Below, one piece after another: positions 27,587 to 37,126 of a stretch of DNA of 64,000 nt. Location: assembly GCF_002135345.1 (NCBI RefSeq), contig NZ_NEGI01000008.1, forward strand, positions 62,001-126,000, given 5' to 3'. A program made the position numbers and the translations under genes. The notes beneath the pieces were generated by a model. The model was not told where the DNA came from. It searched no databases and saw only the letters and a list, made by a program, of their open reading frames with translations. Each line of letters begins with the position of its first letter. The first letter of the stretch is position 1. Source of the DNA: Acinetobacter sp. ANC 4648. GTDB taxonomy: Bacteria > Pseudomonadota > Gammaproteobacteria > Pseudomonadales > Moraxellaceae.

Positions 27587-29989
27587 TTAATTTGTATATT
27601 TCACATTTAAGTTTTTAATGCTTCCGTTATAAGCAAAAGGAGCTTGATCATAATAAGCTTGTGAGACAGGTGAACCGACATCTGAGCCTATATCGAAAGT
27701 TTCATTGACTGTAAATCCAAAAGAAACTAATTTGGGCACTGTACCTTGGGCAAAGGGCTGACCATTGACTAAAATTTGTAAATCACCCGATGATAAGTGC
27801 TGAATTCCTTCAATAGAGGGCTTTTTATTAAGGATGACTTCAATTTTTAAATCACCTATAGGCAATTTATTTGTACTTTTAATTTTAGTGTGTTCAATTT
27901 CAAATGCGTTATATTCATAATGCAAAATACCATCTTGAATAAATAAGCTAACACCACCGCCAAAGCCCCCCATTGCAAATAAAACACCATTGGCATTTTC
28001 AGGATTTTTAACATCAATGGTCAGTTTGTTATTTCGGCTCGCTAAACGTGGTGCTGTGAACTCAGGAATACGTGTAATTACAGACTTATAATTGTATTCT
28101 GTAGCGGGGTTAACCGTCATTTTATCTGGATGAATCATGGTATAGAGCGCACCACCAATAGGTAAGTTTTTATTTTTACGAGATTCATCCATGAAGTTGT
28201 TTTTCAATGCTTCCAATTTTTCTGGGTATCTTGTTGCTAAATCATTGGCTTGAGTAAAGTCCTCTTTTAAGTTGTAGAGTTCCCATACATCTTTATTTGG
28301 TGTCCATGTTGCCATACCTGGATTCGCTGCGCTCCAAGGAATACGTGGCCCAAACGTACCTGCTATCCAACCATCTTTATAAATTGCACGACTACCCATA
28401 ATATCGAAGAATTGGGTGTGTTTTTGTGCTTTCGCTTTTGCATGATTAAAGGTATAAGCCATACTAATGCCATCTAGCGTATCTTGTTGAAAACCATTTA
28501 CCACTTTAGGTGGAGTGATATTTAACAACTCATAAATCGTTGGGGCGATATCATTGACATGATGGAATTGAGATCGAAAATGAGGATCTGCTTTTATTTT
28601 TCTAGGCCAAGACACGGCTAAGGGTTGACGTGTCCCCCCAAATGTTGACGCGACTAATTTAGTTCCTTTAAATGGTGTAGAACCCGCCCATGCCCATCCA
28701 GCATGGTACATACTGCTCGTTTTGGCAGTACCCAATGCATCTAGTCCATCTAGCTCATCATTGAGCACACGAATATGATCATCAATTTTACTCGGTATTC
28801 GGTTGAGTACGAGCATTTCACTAATCGTACCTTGTAAGCCTTCTGCACTAGAACCATTGTCACCCCAAATATAATAAACCAACGTATTATCAGCTACCCC
28901 TATATCATCAAGACCATTTAAAATACGTCCAACGTTATAGTCAGTGTGCTCCACAAAGCCAGCAAAGACTTCCATTAATCGTGTTTGAAACGCGCGTTCA
29001 TTCTGAGGGATGCTATCCCAAGCAGGTAATGAATCTGGTCGAGGTGTTAATGTTGCATTTTTAGGAATAAAACCTAATTTTTTTTGTCGTTCAAAAGCAA
29101 CCTTACGGTATTCATCCCATCCTGCATCGAATTTTCCTTTATATTTATCCGCCCACTTTTTATCGACTTGATGAGGACCGTGTACAGCACCTGGAGCCCA
29201 ATACATCAGTAATGGTTTATTTGGACTTAATGTTTTTTGTGTTTTCATCCAGCCAATCATATGATCCGTAAGATCATCGGTAAGGTGATATTCACCTTGA
29301 GACGTTTTTGCAGGCTTATCAATGTAGCTTGTATTCAAAATGAGCGATGGATCGTATTGAGACGCTTCTCCGCCAAAAAAGCCATAAAAATGCTCAAAAC
29401 CATAATTTGTTGGCCAATAGTCGAACGGTCCAGCTTGTGTCGTGTGTGCTGTAGGTGTGTTATGCCATTTACCAAAAGCTGCTGTACTGTAGCCATAATT
29501 TTTAAGTACTTCAGCGAAAGTTGCAGAAGTTTTAGGAATAACACCACTAAAACCATCCCAATCGTTAGCAAGTTCAGTAATTTGACCATTGCCTACACGG
29601 GTATGATTACGCCCAGTCAGTAATGCCGCGCGAGTAGGGGAACACATAGCAGTTGAGTGAAACTGATTATATGAAATCCCTTGATTGGCGACACGACTTA
29701 AGTTGGGGGTATGAATTAAACCACCATAGGTATCCGGAATGCCAGGTCCGACATCATCGAGTAATATAATTAAAATATTCGGTGCATCTGCGGGAAGTTT
29801 TTGTTGTTCAATACGGCGAATATGTGTTGATTCTTCCATCGTATCTTTAGCAATACTAGCTGTAGGCGTTGATGGAAATGGTAAAATATCTTGTGAAACA
29901 GCGATAACGGGAATACCTCCAATGAGGCTAGAAAGTGGTAAAAGCAATATATTAATTTGCTTAATTTTAAATTTACTAAAAATTTTCAT
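27587..29989 (-). CDS. atsA: Periplasmic arylsulfatase (Cys-type, formylglycine-dependent)
   Basis: Hydrolyses a sulfate ester to alcohol/phenol plus sulfate. It has 800 residues. An N-terminal hydrophobic signal (NILLLPLSSLIGG) is followed by the metal ligands DDVG near 79 and the sulfatase signature AMCSPTRAALLTGRNH, whose Cys near residue 116 is converted to formylglycine. It is an AtsA-type long sulfatase with a C-terminal extension beyond the catalytic domain. An in-frame TTG directly precedes the ATG; AAAGGAG suits the ATG at 29989. A sigma-54 promoter lies about 85 bases upstream, and an FGE is encoded at 34623. The symbol is by family. Confidence 0.85.
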   Translation of the reverse strand: MKIFSKFKIKQINILLLPLSSLIGGIPVIAVSQDILPFPSTPTASIAKDTMEESTHIRRIEQQKLPADAPNILIILLDDVGPGIPDTYGGLIHTPNLSRVANQGISYNQFHSTAMCSPTRAALLTGRNHTRVGNGQITELANDWDGFSGVIPKTSATFAEVLKNYGYSTAAFGKWHNTPTAHTTQAGPFDYWPTNYGFEHFYGFFGGEASQYDPSLILNTSYIDKPAKTSQGEYHLTDDLTDHMIGWMKTQKTLSPNKPLLMYWAPGAVHGPHQVDKKWADKYKGKFDAGWDEYRKVAFERQKKLGFIPKNATLTPRPDSLPAWDSIPQNERAFQTRLMEVFAGFVEHTDYNVGRILNGLDDIGVADNTLVYYIWGDNGSSAEGLQGTISEMLVLNRIPSKIDDHIRVLNDELDGLDALGTAKTSSMYHAGWAWAGSTPFKGTKLVASTFGGTRQPLAVSWPRKIKADPHFRSQFHHVNDIAPTIYELLNITPPKVVNGFQQDTLDGISMAYTFNHAKAKAQKHTQFFDIMGSRAIYKDGWIAGTFGPRIPWSAANPGMATWTPNKDVWELYNLKEDFTQANDLATRYPEKLEALKNNFMDESRKNKNLPIGGALYTMIHPDKMTVNPATEYNYKSVITRIPEFTAPRLASRNNKLTIDVKNPENANGVLFAMGGFGGGVSLFIQDGILHYEYNAFEIEHTKIKSTNKLPIGDLKIEVILNKKPSIEGIQHLSSGDLQILVNGQPFAQGTVPKLVSFGFTVNETFDIGSDVGSPVSQAYYDQAPFAYNGSIKNLNVKYTN

Positions 29990-30073
29990 CAACGTAGCTC
30001 CTTTACATTAACAATAAAAATGATTGAGTAATACGATCATTACCGAATAGCATCCTTCTTATCCCTGCTATTT

Positions 30074-30090
30074 TGCATGAACTGTGCCAA
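30074..30090 (-). promoter_or_regulatory. Sigma-54 promoter for arylsulfatase/porin
   Basis: On the minus strand TTGGCACAGTTCATGCA gives TGGCAC and TGCA with GG-N10-GC (GG at 30088-30087, GC at 30076-30075). This is the best sigma-54 match in the window. Confidence 0.8.
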
Positions 30091-30569
30091 TAATTAAAAA
30101 TTAATTAAATCAATTGGTTATTTCTTTATATTTTTTGGTGTGTATAGATAGTTAACGGTTAGTTACATATTATGTCCAAATTTAAAACATATGATCATGG
30201 TGGATCTAATAATAAAAGTGAATATTCTGAACTGAAACCGAATTGATTAACTTTTTTATATAAATTATATATGCATGTGGAGCACAATTTATTTTTGAGT
30301 GAAAACTAAAATTATTAAAAAAAATAAATATTATATCAATTTTTACATATATTTTTATTATTACTGGTTTAATTTTTTATCTAGATTTTAAATGTATTTT
30401 ATTATGCTTAAAATGACTATTATCAATCAACATTGCTTATTTTATAATTAAGAAGAGACGTAAAAATATTTATTGAATTAAATTTAGTCATAATGGGCTG
30501 ACGAAACTTATTAAATAATTATTTAATTACATATATCGATCATTATATTATGTTCTAAAAGGGATTTTT
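30091..30569. other. Divergent control region between arylsulfatase and regulator
   Basis: AT-rich, with no gene seen. It must hold the regulator's own promoter and probably the upstream activator sites for the sigma-54 promoter at 30074. I could not identify a clear repeated activator motif. Confidence 0.5.
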
Positions 30570-32330
30570 ATGAATAATTTGATTGAACAGCAATCATGGG
30601 AAAGTATAAAGTATGATTTTTTCGAGTTAGGGATTAGACCTGAAATCGAAGCGTATCAGATACCAATTTTAGACTCATGGCAAAATTCAAAAAATGCAGG
30701 TTTAACACCATATAGCTCAGTGGTTAGTCAACGAAATTTTGAAATTAAATTATTAACATGTGATGACCACCAGCTTGCTAAACTGACACAACCTTATTTA
30801 GAAGATATTTTTAACTTATATAGACAGCAAGATATTAGTGTTTTTTTGATTAATAATGCTGGTTTGATTGTTAAAGAATTACACGATGATATTACAGACG
30901 ATCTTTATAGTTTTCTTAAAGTAGGTAGAGTCGTATCCGAAGAAAATTTTGGTACGATTGCTCCTATTTGTAGTATCGATACTCGATTACCCATGACTCT
31001 AAATGGTCACCAACATTATTTAAAAGAATTTTCTTCATTTTCATGCGCTTCTGTCCCTATTTTTAATGGGCAGGGAGATGTTCTTGGCGCATTGGATATT
31101 ACCTCGAAAACCTCAATTTCTACAGGTAATTGGTTGCATCATTTGCTTTATCAGTCTTATAAGTTTGAGAATGATTTTATAAGTAAATCACAAGAAGCGA
31201 TCTATATTTTGTATTTTCAAAATACACCAGATCTAATCGCTAGCGCATATACAGGAGTCATTGGATTTAACCAATATGGTCAAATTACGCATATGAATCA
31301 GGTAGCAAGTCAATTGATCGGCTGTAGTGTCAAAGATGTATTGGGTATTGAAATTGCACACATATTTGAAAATATTGAATCTTCAATGCATAAAATTGGT
31401 GATATCCAATTACTCAAGAAAAATGATCATGCATTTTGTTATGCCAAAGTGATTCATCCACAGAAAAAAAAGAGTCAAGTAGGGGATGTTAAATTACAAA
31501 AATGTATCCGCGCCATTCAGGCGAATATTCCTATTTTAATTACGGGGGAAACAGGGACAGGGAAAGAGTTTCTAGCACAACAAATCCATGATAAATTTGA
31601 AAATCTACCCTTTATTTCAATTAATTGTGGTGCAATACCTGATAATTTACTTGAGGCAGAATTATTCGGATATGAGGGTGGTGCATTTACTGGTGCAAAA
31701 GCCAAAGGGCAGATTGGCTTGGTAGAAATGGCAAATGGCGGTTTCTTATTTTTAGATGAATTGGGTGATTTACCTATTCACTTACAAGTCAAAGTCTTAC
31801 GTGTGTTGCAAGACAATACGTTTTATCGAGTTGGTGGTCGCACAGCCTTAAAATCTAATTTTAAACTTATTTGTGCAACCAATCGAAAGCTGAAAGATTT
31901 AGTCGATCAAGGATTATTTCGTAGTGATTTATATTATCGTATTCGGGGTTATGAAATTGAGTTGAGTCCGCTGAGAGATCGGGATGATAAGCTCACGATT
32001 GCAAATACTATTTTGGCAAATTTAGGTGATTATCGCTATTCAGACAAAGTTAAAGTGCAGATTTTAAATTATCCTTGGCCGGGGAATATTCGTGAACTCA
32101 TGAATGTACTTAAAATATCTGCTGTTTTTTCAGATGATGACATTATTACTGAACTGTTATTACAGGATGAATCTTCCGTAGAAATGGTCCAGATCCAGCA
32201 GAAATCTGACTTAGAAGATTTAACCAGAGAAACTGTTAAACGTGTTTATCAAGAAGAAAATATGAATGTAACTAAAGTTGCAAAAAGACTTAAAATTTCG
32301 AGATCAACAGTTTATAAGTATTTAAAGTAG
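30570..32330 (+). CDS. areR: Sigma-54-dependent transcriptional activator (AreR/AcoR type)
   Basis: Enhancer-binding protein of 586 residues. The N-terminal sensory part has a GAF-like domain (residues about 65-200) and a PAS-like stretch (about 215-290). The AAA+ core has Walker A GETGTGKE near 323, the sigma-54 contact motif GAFTGA near 370 and Walker B FLFLDELGDL. The C-terminus is a Fis-type helix-turn-helix (NVTKVAKRLKISRSTVYKYL). Three GG-N10-GC promoters lie in the adjacent genes, which makes it their likely activator; the effector is probably an aromatic alcohol or sulfate ester. The symbol is by context and similarity. Confidence 0.8.
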   Translation: MNNLIEQQSWESIKYDFFELGIRPEIEAYQIPILDSWQNSKNAGLTPYSSVVSQRNFEIKLLTCDDHQLAKLTQPYLEDIFNLYRQQDISVFLINNAGLIVKELHDDITDDLYSFLKVGRVVSEENFGTIAPICSIDTRLPMTLNGHQHYLKEFSSFSCASVPIFNGQGDVLGALDITSKTSISTGNWLHHLLYQSYKFENDFISKSQEAIYILYFQNTPDLIASAYTGVIGFNQYGQITHMNQVASQLIGCSVKDVLGIEIAHIFENIESSMHKIGDIQLLKKNDHAFCYAKVIHPQKKKSQVGDVKLQKCIRAIQANIPILITGETGTGKEFLAQQIHDKFENLPFISINCGAIPDNLLEAELFGYEGGAFTGAKAKGQIGLVEMANGGFLFLDELGDLPIHLQVKVLRVLQDNTFYRVGGRTALKSNFKLICATNRKLKDLVDQGLFRSDLYYRIRGYEIELSPLRDRDDKLTIANTILANLGDYRYSDKVKVQILNYPWPGNIRELMNVLKISAVFSDDDIITELLLQDESSVEMVQIQQKSDLEDLTRETVKRVYQEENMNVTKVAKRLKISRSTVYKYLK

Positions 32331-32390
32331 CTATTGTCAGTAAGCATTTTTGCTCATTTTTAGTTTTTATTAAGCATATGAATAATTAAT

Positions 32391-32427
32391 AAAATAGAGT
32401 GTCTTATTTTTGGACATTCTATTTTTA
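32391..32427 (+). terminator. Probable terminator after the regulator gene
   Basis: AAAATAGAGTGTC pairs with GACATTCTATTTT (one mismatch) around a nine-base loop and is followed by T-rich sequence. Confidence 0.6.
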
Positions 32428-32498
32428 TTATTTGTCAGAAATATAGACAAAAAATCACCATGCTTTTATATGCTTTTGAATTTTATTGAAATATTTTT

Positions 32499-32514
32499 TG
32501 GCATGCTATATGCA
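32499..32514 (+). promoter_or_regulatory. Sigma-54 promoter for aldehyde dehydrogenase-cupin-FGE genes
   Basis: TGGCATGCTATATGCA has GG at 32500-32501 and GC at 32512-32513 with exactly ten bases between, 112 bases before the aldehyde dehydrogenase ATG. Confidence 0.75.
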
Positions 32515-32625
32515 TATACTCAATATATCTAACACAATATATTGGTTTTTACCTATATTGGAAGGGATTTCGACGTAAATCGTGATTGTGTTTTGATCAC
32601 ATTTAAATGAGTTAAGGATAGAAAA

Positions 32626-34080
32626 ATGAGTATATTAGCAACTGAAATTTGGGAAAATCGTTTTTTTAATGGTCAATGGACAGTCGCAGAAAAAAACTAT
32701 GCGGTGACTGAAGTGGCAACAGGCGATCCATTGGGCGTCATGGGCTATGCTCAGCCAAGTGATGTTGAGTACTCTGCACAACAAGCGAAAATTGCTCAAG
32801 AAAAATGGTGGACATTGTCATACCAAGAACGTGCACAAATTTTTGAAAATGCAATTCAAGTGGCGATTGATCATAAAGCTGACATCATCGAATGGCTGAT
32901 CAAAGAAAGTGGCTCGATTGTCATGAAAGCAAGTTTTGAAACCGATTTAGCCATTCAAGCGCTTAAAAATGCGATGACCTTACCATCGAGTGTTCAAGGT
33001 TCAGTACTTCCAACGCAAAATGGAAAATTAAGTTTGGCAAAGCGTCTGCCACTAGGTGTAGTTGGTGTGATTTCACCTTTTAATTTTCCATTGTATTTAG
33101 CGATTCGTGCGGTTGCTCCTGCCTTGGCATTGGGTAATGCCGTGGTGTTAAAGCCGGATGAGCGTACAGCAGTGTGTAGTGGTTTTGTCATCGCACGCAT
33201 TTTTGAACTTGCAGGTTTGCCAAAAGGTTTACTGCATGTTTTACCGGGTGGTGCTGAGGTTGGCGAAGCGTTGGTGAATGATTCGAATATTGCGAGCATT
33301 CAGTTTACAGGTTCAACTGAAGTCGGTCGTATTATTGGTGCAGGTGCAGGGCGCACATTAAAAAAAGTATCTTTAGAATTAGGCGGTAAAAACTCACTGT
33401 TAATTTTAGATGATGCTGATATTGAACTTGCGGCACAAAATATTGCTTGGGGGGTGTTTCTACACTCAGGGCAGATTTGTATGACTTCAGGCAAGATATT
33501 GATTCATCAATCAATTTTCGAAGCCGTTAAGCTACGTGTGGTTGAAAAAGTGCAACAATTGAGGATGGGTAACCCAATGGATTCAAGTGTGAACATTGGT
33601 CCATTAATCAATCAAAGACAATGCCAACGTGTCGAAGGACTTGTTCAAACTGCGATTACTGCGGGCGCAAAACTCGAAGTGGGTGGTAAAGCAAACGGTG
33701 TATTCTTTGAGCCAACTGTGTTGTCTCAGGTTACGCAAGACAATCCTATTTTCGAACAAGAAATTTTTGGTCCTGTCGCTGTCCTCATTCCATTTGCAAC
33801 AGATGAAGAAGCGATAGCATTAGCTAATCTAGGGGATTATGGTTTATCCGCAGGTATTATTACCTCTAATGTTAGTCATGGCATGCAAGTGGCACAATCT
33901 TTAAAGGTCGGTTTATTACACATCAATAATCAAACAGTTAATGATGAAACACTGAATCCATTTGGTGGTTTTGGTGCATCAGGTAACGGTACGCGCATTG
34001 GTGGGCCTGCAAATGTGGATGAATTTACCCAATGGCAATGGATGACGATTCAGGCACAAGCGCCGAATTACCCATTTTAA
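32626..34080 (+). CDS. areC: Benzaldehyde-type dehydrogenase
   Basis: NAD(P)-dependent oxidation of an aromatic aldehyde to the carboxylate. It has 484 residues. Visible are the FNFPLYLAIRAVAPAL and VLKPDE cofactor-binding segments, FTGSTEVGR, the ELGGKN catalytic Glu region, the catalytic Cys in HSGQICMTSGK and EIFGPVAVLIPF. The subgroup resembles XylC/AreC and vanillin dehydrogenases. It heads a group under a sigma-54 promoter followed by a cupin and an FGE. Product acids such as benzoate or hydroxybenzoate would feed catechol/protocatechuate routes. Confidence 0.82.
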   Translation: MSILATEIWENRFFNGQWTVAEKNYAVTEVATGDPLGVMGYAQPSDVEYSAQQAKIAQEKWWTLSYQERAQIFENAIQVAIDHKADIIEWLIKESGSIVMKASFETDLAIQALKNAMTLPSSVQGSVLPTQNGKLSLAKRLPLGVVGVISPFNFPLYLAIRAVAPALALGNAVVLKPDERTAVCSGFVIARIFELAGLPKGLLHVLPGGAEVGEALVNDSNIASIQFTGSTEVGRIIGAGAGRTLKKVSLELGGKNSLLILDDADIELAAQNIAWGVFLHSGQICMTSGKILIHQSIFEAVKLRVVEKVQQLRMGNPMDSSVNIGPLINQRQCQRVEGLVQTAITAGAKLEVGGKANGVFFEPTVLSQVTQDNPIFEQEIFGPVAVLIPFATDEEAIALANLGDYGLSAGIITSNVSHGMQVAQSLKVGLLHINNQTVNDETLNPFGGFGASGNGTRIGGPANVDEFTQWQWMTIQAQAPNYPF

Positions 34081-34141
34081 TCATTACTCATTTTTAACGT
34101 AATGAATTGATATCATTTAATGGAATAAACAGGAGTTTCAC

Positions 34142-34510
34142 ATGGAGAGTCATTCACAAGTGATCACAATGGATAGCAATCGTATGCCTTGGCAGGAATT
34201 ACCTATTCCTGAGCTTGATGCAAGTATTTTTATGAAACCGTTGTTTTTAGACAATATGACGGGGATGTCAATTTCTAAAGCCTGTTATAAAGCAGGTTTT
34301 ATGAATAAATCTCATACGCATCATTGTGCGCATGGCATGTATGTTTTAGATGGCATTTTAGTGACTTCGGTTGGTGAATTTGCTCCCGGAAGCTTTGTAT
34401 GGTTTCCTGAAGGTGAAACCATGTTTCATGGCGCTCAAGAAGATAATGATGTGACTTTCTTATTCATTACTGATAAGAACTTTGATATTCATTATGACAA
34501 CATTGAATAA
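34142..34510 (+). CDS. Small cupin-domain protein
   Basis: A 122-residue single-domain cupin, probably cytoplasmic. The metal-binding motif is visible as KSHTHHCAHGMYVLDG, and the second cupin motif as PGSFVWFPEGETMFHGA. Family members of this ChrR-like type bind a metal and may be small-molecule-modifying enzymes or sensors. It lies 61 bases after the aldehyde dehydrogenase and probably shares its promoter. No reaction can be assigned. Confidence 0.7.
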   Translation: MESHSQVITMDSNRMPWQELPIPELDASIFMKPLFLDNMTGMSISKACYKAGFMNKSHTHHCAHGMYVLDGILVTSVGEFAPGSFVWFPEGETMFHGAQEDNDVTFLFITDKNFDIHYDNIE

Positions 34511-34622
34511 TTAGTATCTTGATCGAAATAAAGAAAGACTAATTAGATAGATAAGTCTTTGAAACGTATGTCGGGTGTTATGTATTTTTTAAATATAGCA
34601 CCCTTTTAATTGAGTTTTTGAA

Positions 34623-35618
34623 ATGAAAAGCCAATTCCCATTATTTCGTAAGCTATGTTTTTCAACAGTAATAATACTTTCTGCTTGCAATTCAAATATT
34701 AATTTAAATCAAATGAGTAAAGATAATACAGTCTTGGGTAATTTGATTAAATGTGATGCATATAGTGGCTTACCACAGCAATGGTTAGCAACCAAACATG
34801 CTGGAATGATCCTGATTAAAGGTGGTACTTTTCAGATCGGTAGCAATGATCATTACCCTGAAGAAAGGTCCGTTTTCCAAAGTGAAAGAACAGTTGAAGA
34901 CTTTTGGATTGATGCCACTGAAGTGACAAATGCGCAATTTCGTAGTTTTATTCAAGCGACGGGTTATATGACTGAAGCTGAGCAGCAGGGTGAAGCAGCT
35001 GTATTTATACAGCCAACGCAAGCAGTTGATGAATTAACATGGTGGAAGTTAGTACCGAGTGCGAATTGGAAACAACCCACAGGTCCTAATTCTAGACCTA
35101 TTGCAGACAATGAGCCTGTCCGCATGATCACCTTAAAAGACGCTATGGTTTATGCCGAATGGCTTGGCCGAGAAATCCCAACCGAAGAACAATGGGAGTA
35201 TGCCGCAAAAGCCTTTACTCAGCAAAGAGATGTGAGTGCATCTTTAGATGAAAAACATATGAATGCTAATGTATGGCAAGGCGAATTCCCTTATAAAAAT
35301 GATAAAATAGATAATTTTGCTGATGTGGCACCTGTAGGTTGCTTCGAAGCAAATGAGTTTGGACTATATGATATGATTGGCAATGTTTGGGAATATACAC
35401 AAACCCCTTTTATTGGTAGTCATGATGATCATATGGGGACAGAACAACAATTACACGCTCATAAAACTAAGGTATTTAATAGCTATACAATTAAAGGTGG
35501 TTCCTATCTATGCGCATCGAATTACTGTGCTCGTTTTAGAGCTTCTGCGAGGCAGCCACAAGAAATAAATCTCGCCATTAGTCATGTCGGATTTAGAACT
35601 ATTAGCAAAATTGACTAA
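34623..35618 (+). CDS. Lipoprotein formylglycine-generating enzyme (sulfatase-modifying)
   Basis: FGE/SUMF1-family oxidase that converts the sulfatase active-site Cys into formylglycine. It has 331 residues. A signal with lipobox LSAC near residues 19-22 predicts a lipid-anchored periplasmic enzyme. The core shows KGGTFQIGS, DATEVTNAQF, PTEEQWEYAAKA, IGNVWEYT and GGSYLCASNYCARFR. Cys297 and Cys302 match the CX4C copper/active-site pair of aerobic FGEs. The sulfatase at 27587 has the required CSPTR. An export signal is less usual among bacterial FGEs. Confidence 0.85.
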   Translation: MKSQFPLFRKLCFSTVIILSACNSNINLNQMSKDNTVLGNLIKCDAYSGLPQQWLATKHAGMILIKGGTFQIGSNDHYPEERSVFQSERTVEDFWIDATEVTNAQFRSFIQATGYMTEAEQQGEAAVFIQPTQAVDELTWWKLVPSANWKQPTGPNSRPIADNEPVRMITLKDAMVYAEWLGREIPTEEQWEYAAKAFTQQRDVSASLDEKHMNANVWQGEFPYKNDKIDNFADVAPVGCFEANEFGLYDMIGNVWEYTQTPFIGSHDDHMGTEQQLHAHKTKVFNSYTIKGGSYLCASNYCARFRASARQPQEINLAISHVGFRTISKID

Positions 35619-36012
35619 TTTTTTCTTTATTCAAGCTTGTTGAACAAACTTATATAAAGGTGCGTTCAGTAATGTATATCTAGAATGAATAAGCTACCTT
35701 CACTCTCCTAGGCAAATTTAGTCTATTTTTTTGCATAGGAGAGATCATTATGAGTGGACAAGGATATACCTCATAATTTAAAAATAAAGCTGTTATGTTA
35801 GAAATACAACAAAGCCCTAGTATTCACCAATTACTCAACCACTGAGAAAAATATCGATTAATAAGAAAAAAGACATGGGTACAGATGTACGTACTATTAT
35901 TAATTTTAAAAACATGAATGTTCATCCAAGTTCAATTGAACTGTATTGAATTTACTTTAGGTCTATTTATTACAAAACTGAATACGTGATAGAAACTTAA
36001 AAGTAGTTTTAC
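35619..36012. other. Intergenic region with an insertion-sequence remnant
   Basis: A 394-base gap between the FGE gene and pcaU. The only recognisable content is the broken transposase start listed at 35750. Confidence 0.5.
35750..35800 (+). pseudogene. Remnant of an IS3-type transposase OrfA start
   Basis: ATG opens MSGQGYTS, stop, FKNKAVM, which resembles the common IS3-family OrfA start MSGQRYTxEFKxEAV with a nonsense change at the Glu. It is preceded by AGGAGAG. Downstream sequence to about 35950 has no long frame. I cannot identify the element ends. Confidence 0.4.
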
Positions 36013-36837
36013 TTAAATTACATTTCGTAATTCTCGAGCCGTTTCCAATAACAGAGGCATAATTTTTTGAACTAAATACTCCTTGGTTGTCTTTGCTGTC
36101 GGTGAAACAATATTTAATGCGGCAACCACATTTCCTTTTGGACTATGAATAGGCACGGCAAGTGCATGAACACCAAGTTCGTGCTCTTCGTTTGAATAGC
36201 ACCAATCTTGCTCTTTAATTTCCTCAAGAATTGTCAGAAATGTATCATTATCAGTACAGCTAAATTTAGTTAGTCTTTTCAATGGATATCTTTCCAACCA
36301 TTTTTTTTGTTCTTCTAGATCTAGATAGGCGAGTAAAACTTTACCTGCGGATGTTGCATGTGCAGGTAAACGGTTGCCCAAATGTAATCCATAAGGATTG
36401 ACTCGATCGGTTTGTTGATGGGCGGCACTTCGAGCAATAGTAATGGCTTCATAACCGTCTAATACCATCACTGAATATATAAGCGATGTTTGAGTGCTAA
36501 GTAAATTTAACAAAGGTTGGCAAATTTTAGGTAATTGCGAACCGCTTAAATAAGCACCTGAAAATTTTAATATTTTAGGTGCTAAATAGTAATAATAACC
36601 ATCAAATTCTAAATATCCCAAATATTCAAGAGTAAGTAAATGTCGACGGGCAGCTGCGCGCGTCATACCTGTTTTTTCAGCAGCTATACTGATATTTAAA
36701 CGATGACGTTCAGCTCCGAAACAATCTAATATAGCCAGACCTTTACTGATACCAGAAATAAAATCTTCATGTCGAATTTTTTTTTGGTTATCTGAATTTT
36801 GTAAGATTTTTTTATCTTCTAATTTTGATATATACAT
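36013..36837 (-). CDS. pcaU: IclR-family regulator of the pca operon
   Basis: Protocatechuate-responsive activator/repressor of pcaIJFBDKCHG-qui. It has 274 residues. The N-terminal winged helix (SGISKGLAILDCF, EKTGMTRAAARRHLLTLEYLGYL) is followed by the IclR effector domain (HLGNRLPAHATSAGKVLLA, CYSNEEHELGVHALAVPI). The frame can be extended to 36936, but that start would lie inside the operator; the ATG at 36837 gives the length usual for PcaU. It is divergent from pcaI. Confidence 0.9.
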   Translation of the reverse strand: MYISKLEDKKILQNSDNQKKIRHEDFISGISKGLAILDCFGAERHRLNISIAAEKTGMTRAAARRHLLTLEYLGYLEFDGYYYYLAPKILKFSGAYLSGSQLPKICQPLLNLLSTQTSLIYSVMVLDGYEAITIARSAAHQQTDRVNPYGLHLGNRLPAHATSAGKVLLAYLDLEEQKKWLERYPLKRLTKFSCTDNDTFLTILEEIKEQDWCYSNEEHELGVHALAVPIHSPKGNVVAALNIVSPTAKTTKEYLVQKIMPLLLETARELRNVI

Positions 36838-36925
36838 GAAGTTGCCTTTAGTTCCATGATTAAATGATGCTTTAAGATCAATAGTAATCGAGTCATTATC
36901 TAGTATATTAAAAAAATAGATTAAA

Positions 36926-36962
36926 TGTTCGATCATCGAACATATTTACTAAATATCGAACA
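36926..36962. promoter_or_regulatory. PcaU operator: palindrome plus third direct repeat
   Basis: A perfect 17-base palindrome TGTTCGAT-C-ATCGAACA at 36926-36942 is followed by a third ATCGAACA at 36955, exactly 20 bases after the second. This is the three-repeat arrangement known for PcaU in the pcaU-pcaI interval of Acinetobacter. It lies about 165 bases before pcaI. Confidence 0.9.
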
Positions 36963-37126
36963 AAACTGCTTTTTTACAGTAGATGTACCATCAAAAAAAA
37001 TGAAGAATAAATAAAGGAATTCTAATTAAAATACTCGGGATTTAGTGATTCAAATTTGATATGACTTATCTATTTTAAATATTAATTTCCATCTTATTTT
37101 ATGTATCGTACAAACGGAGTTGTCTA

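Noticed and set aside
36838..36936. N-terminal extension of PcaU
   Set aside because: The extra codons overlap the operator palindrome, and the extension does not resemble PcaU proteins; the ATG at 36837 fits better.
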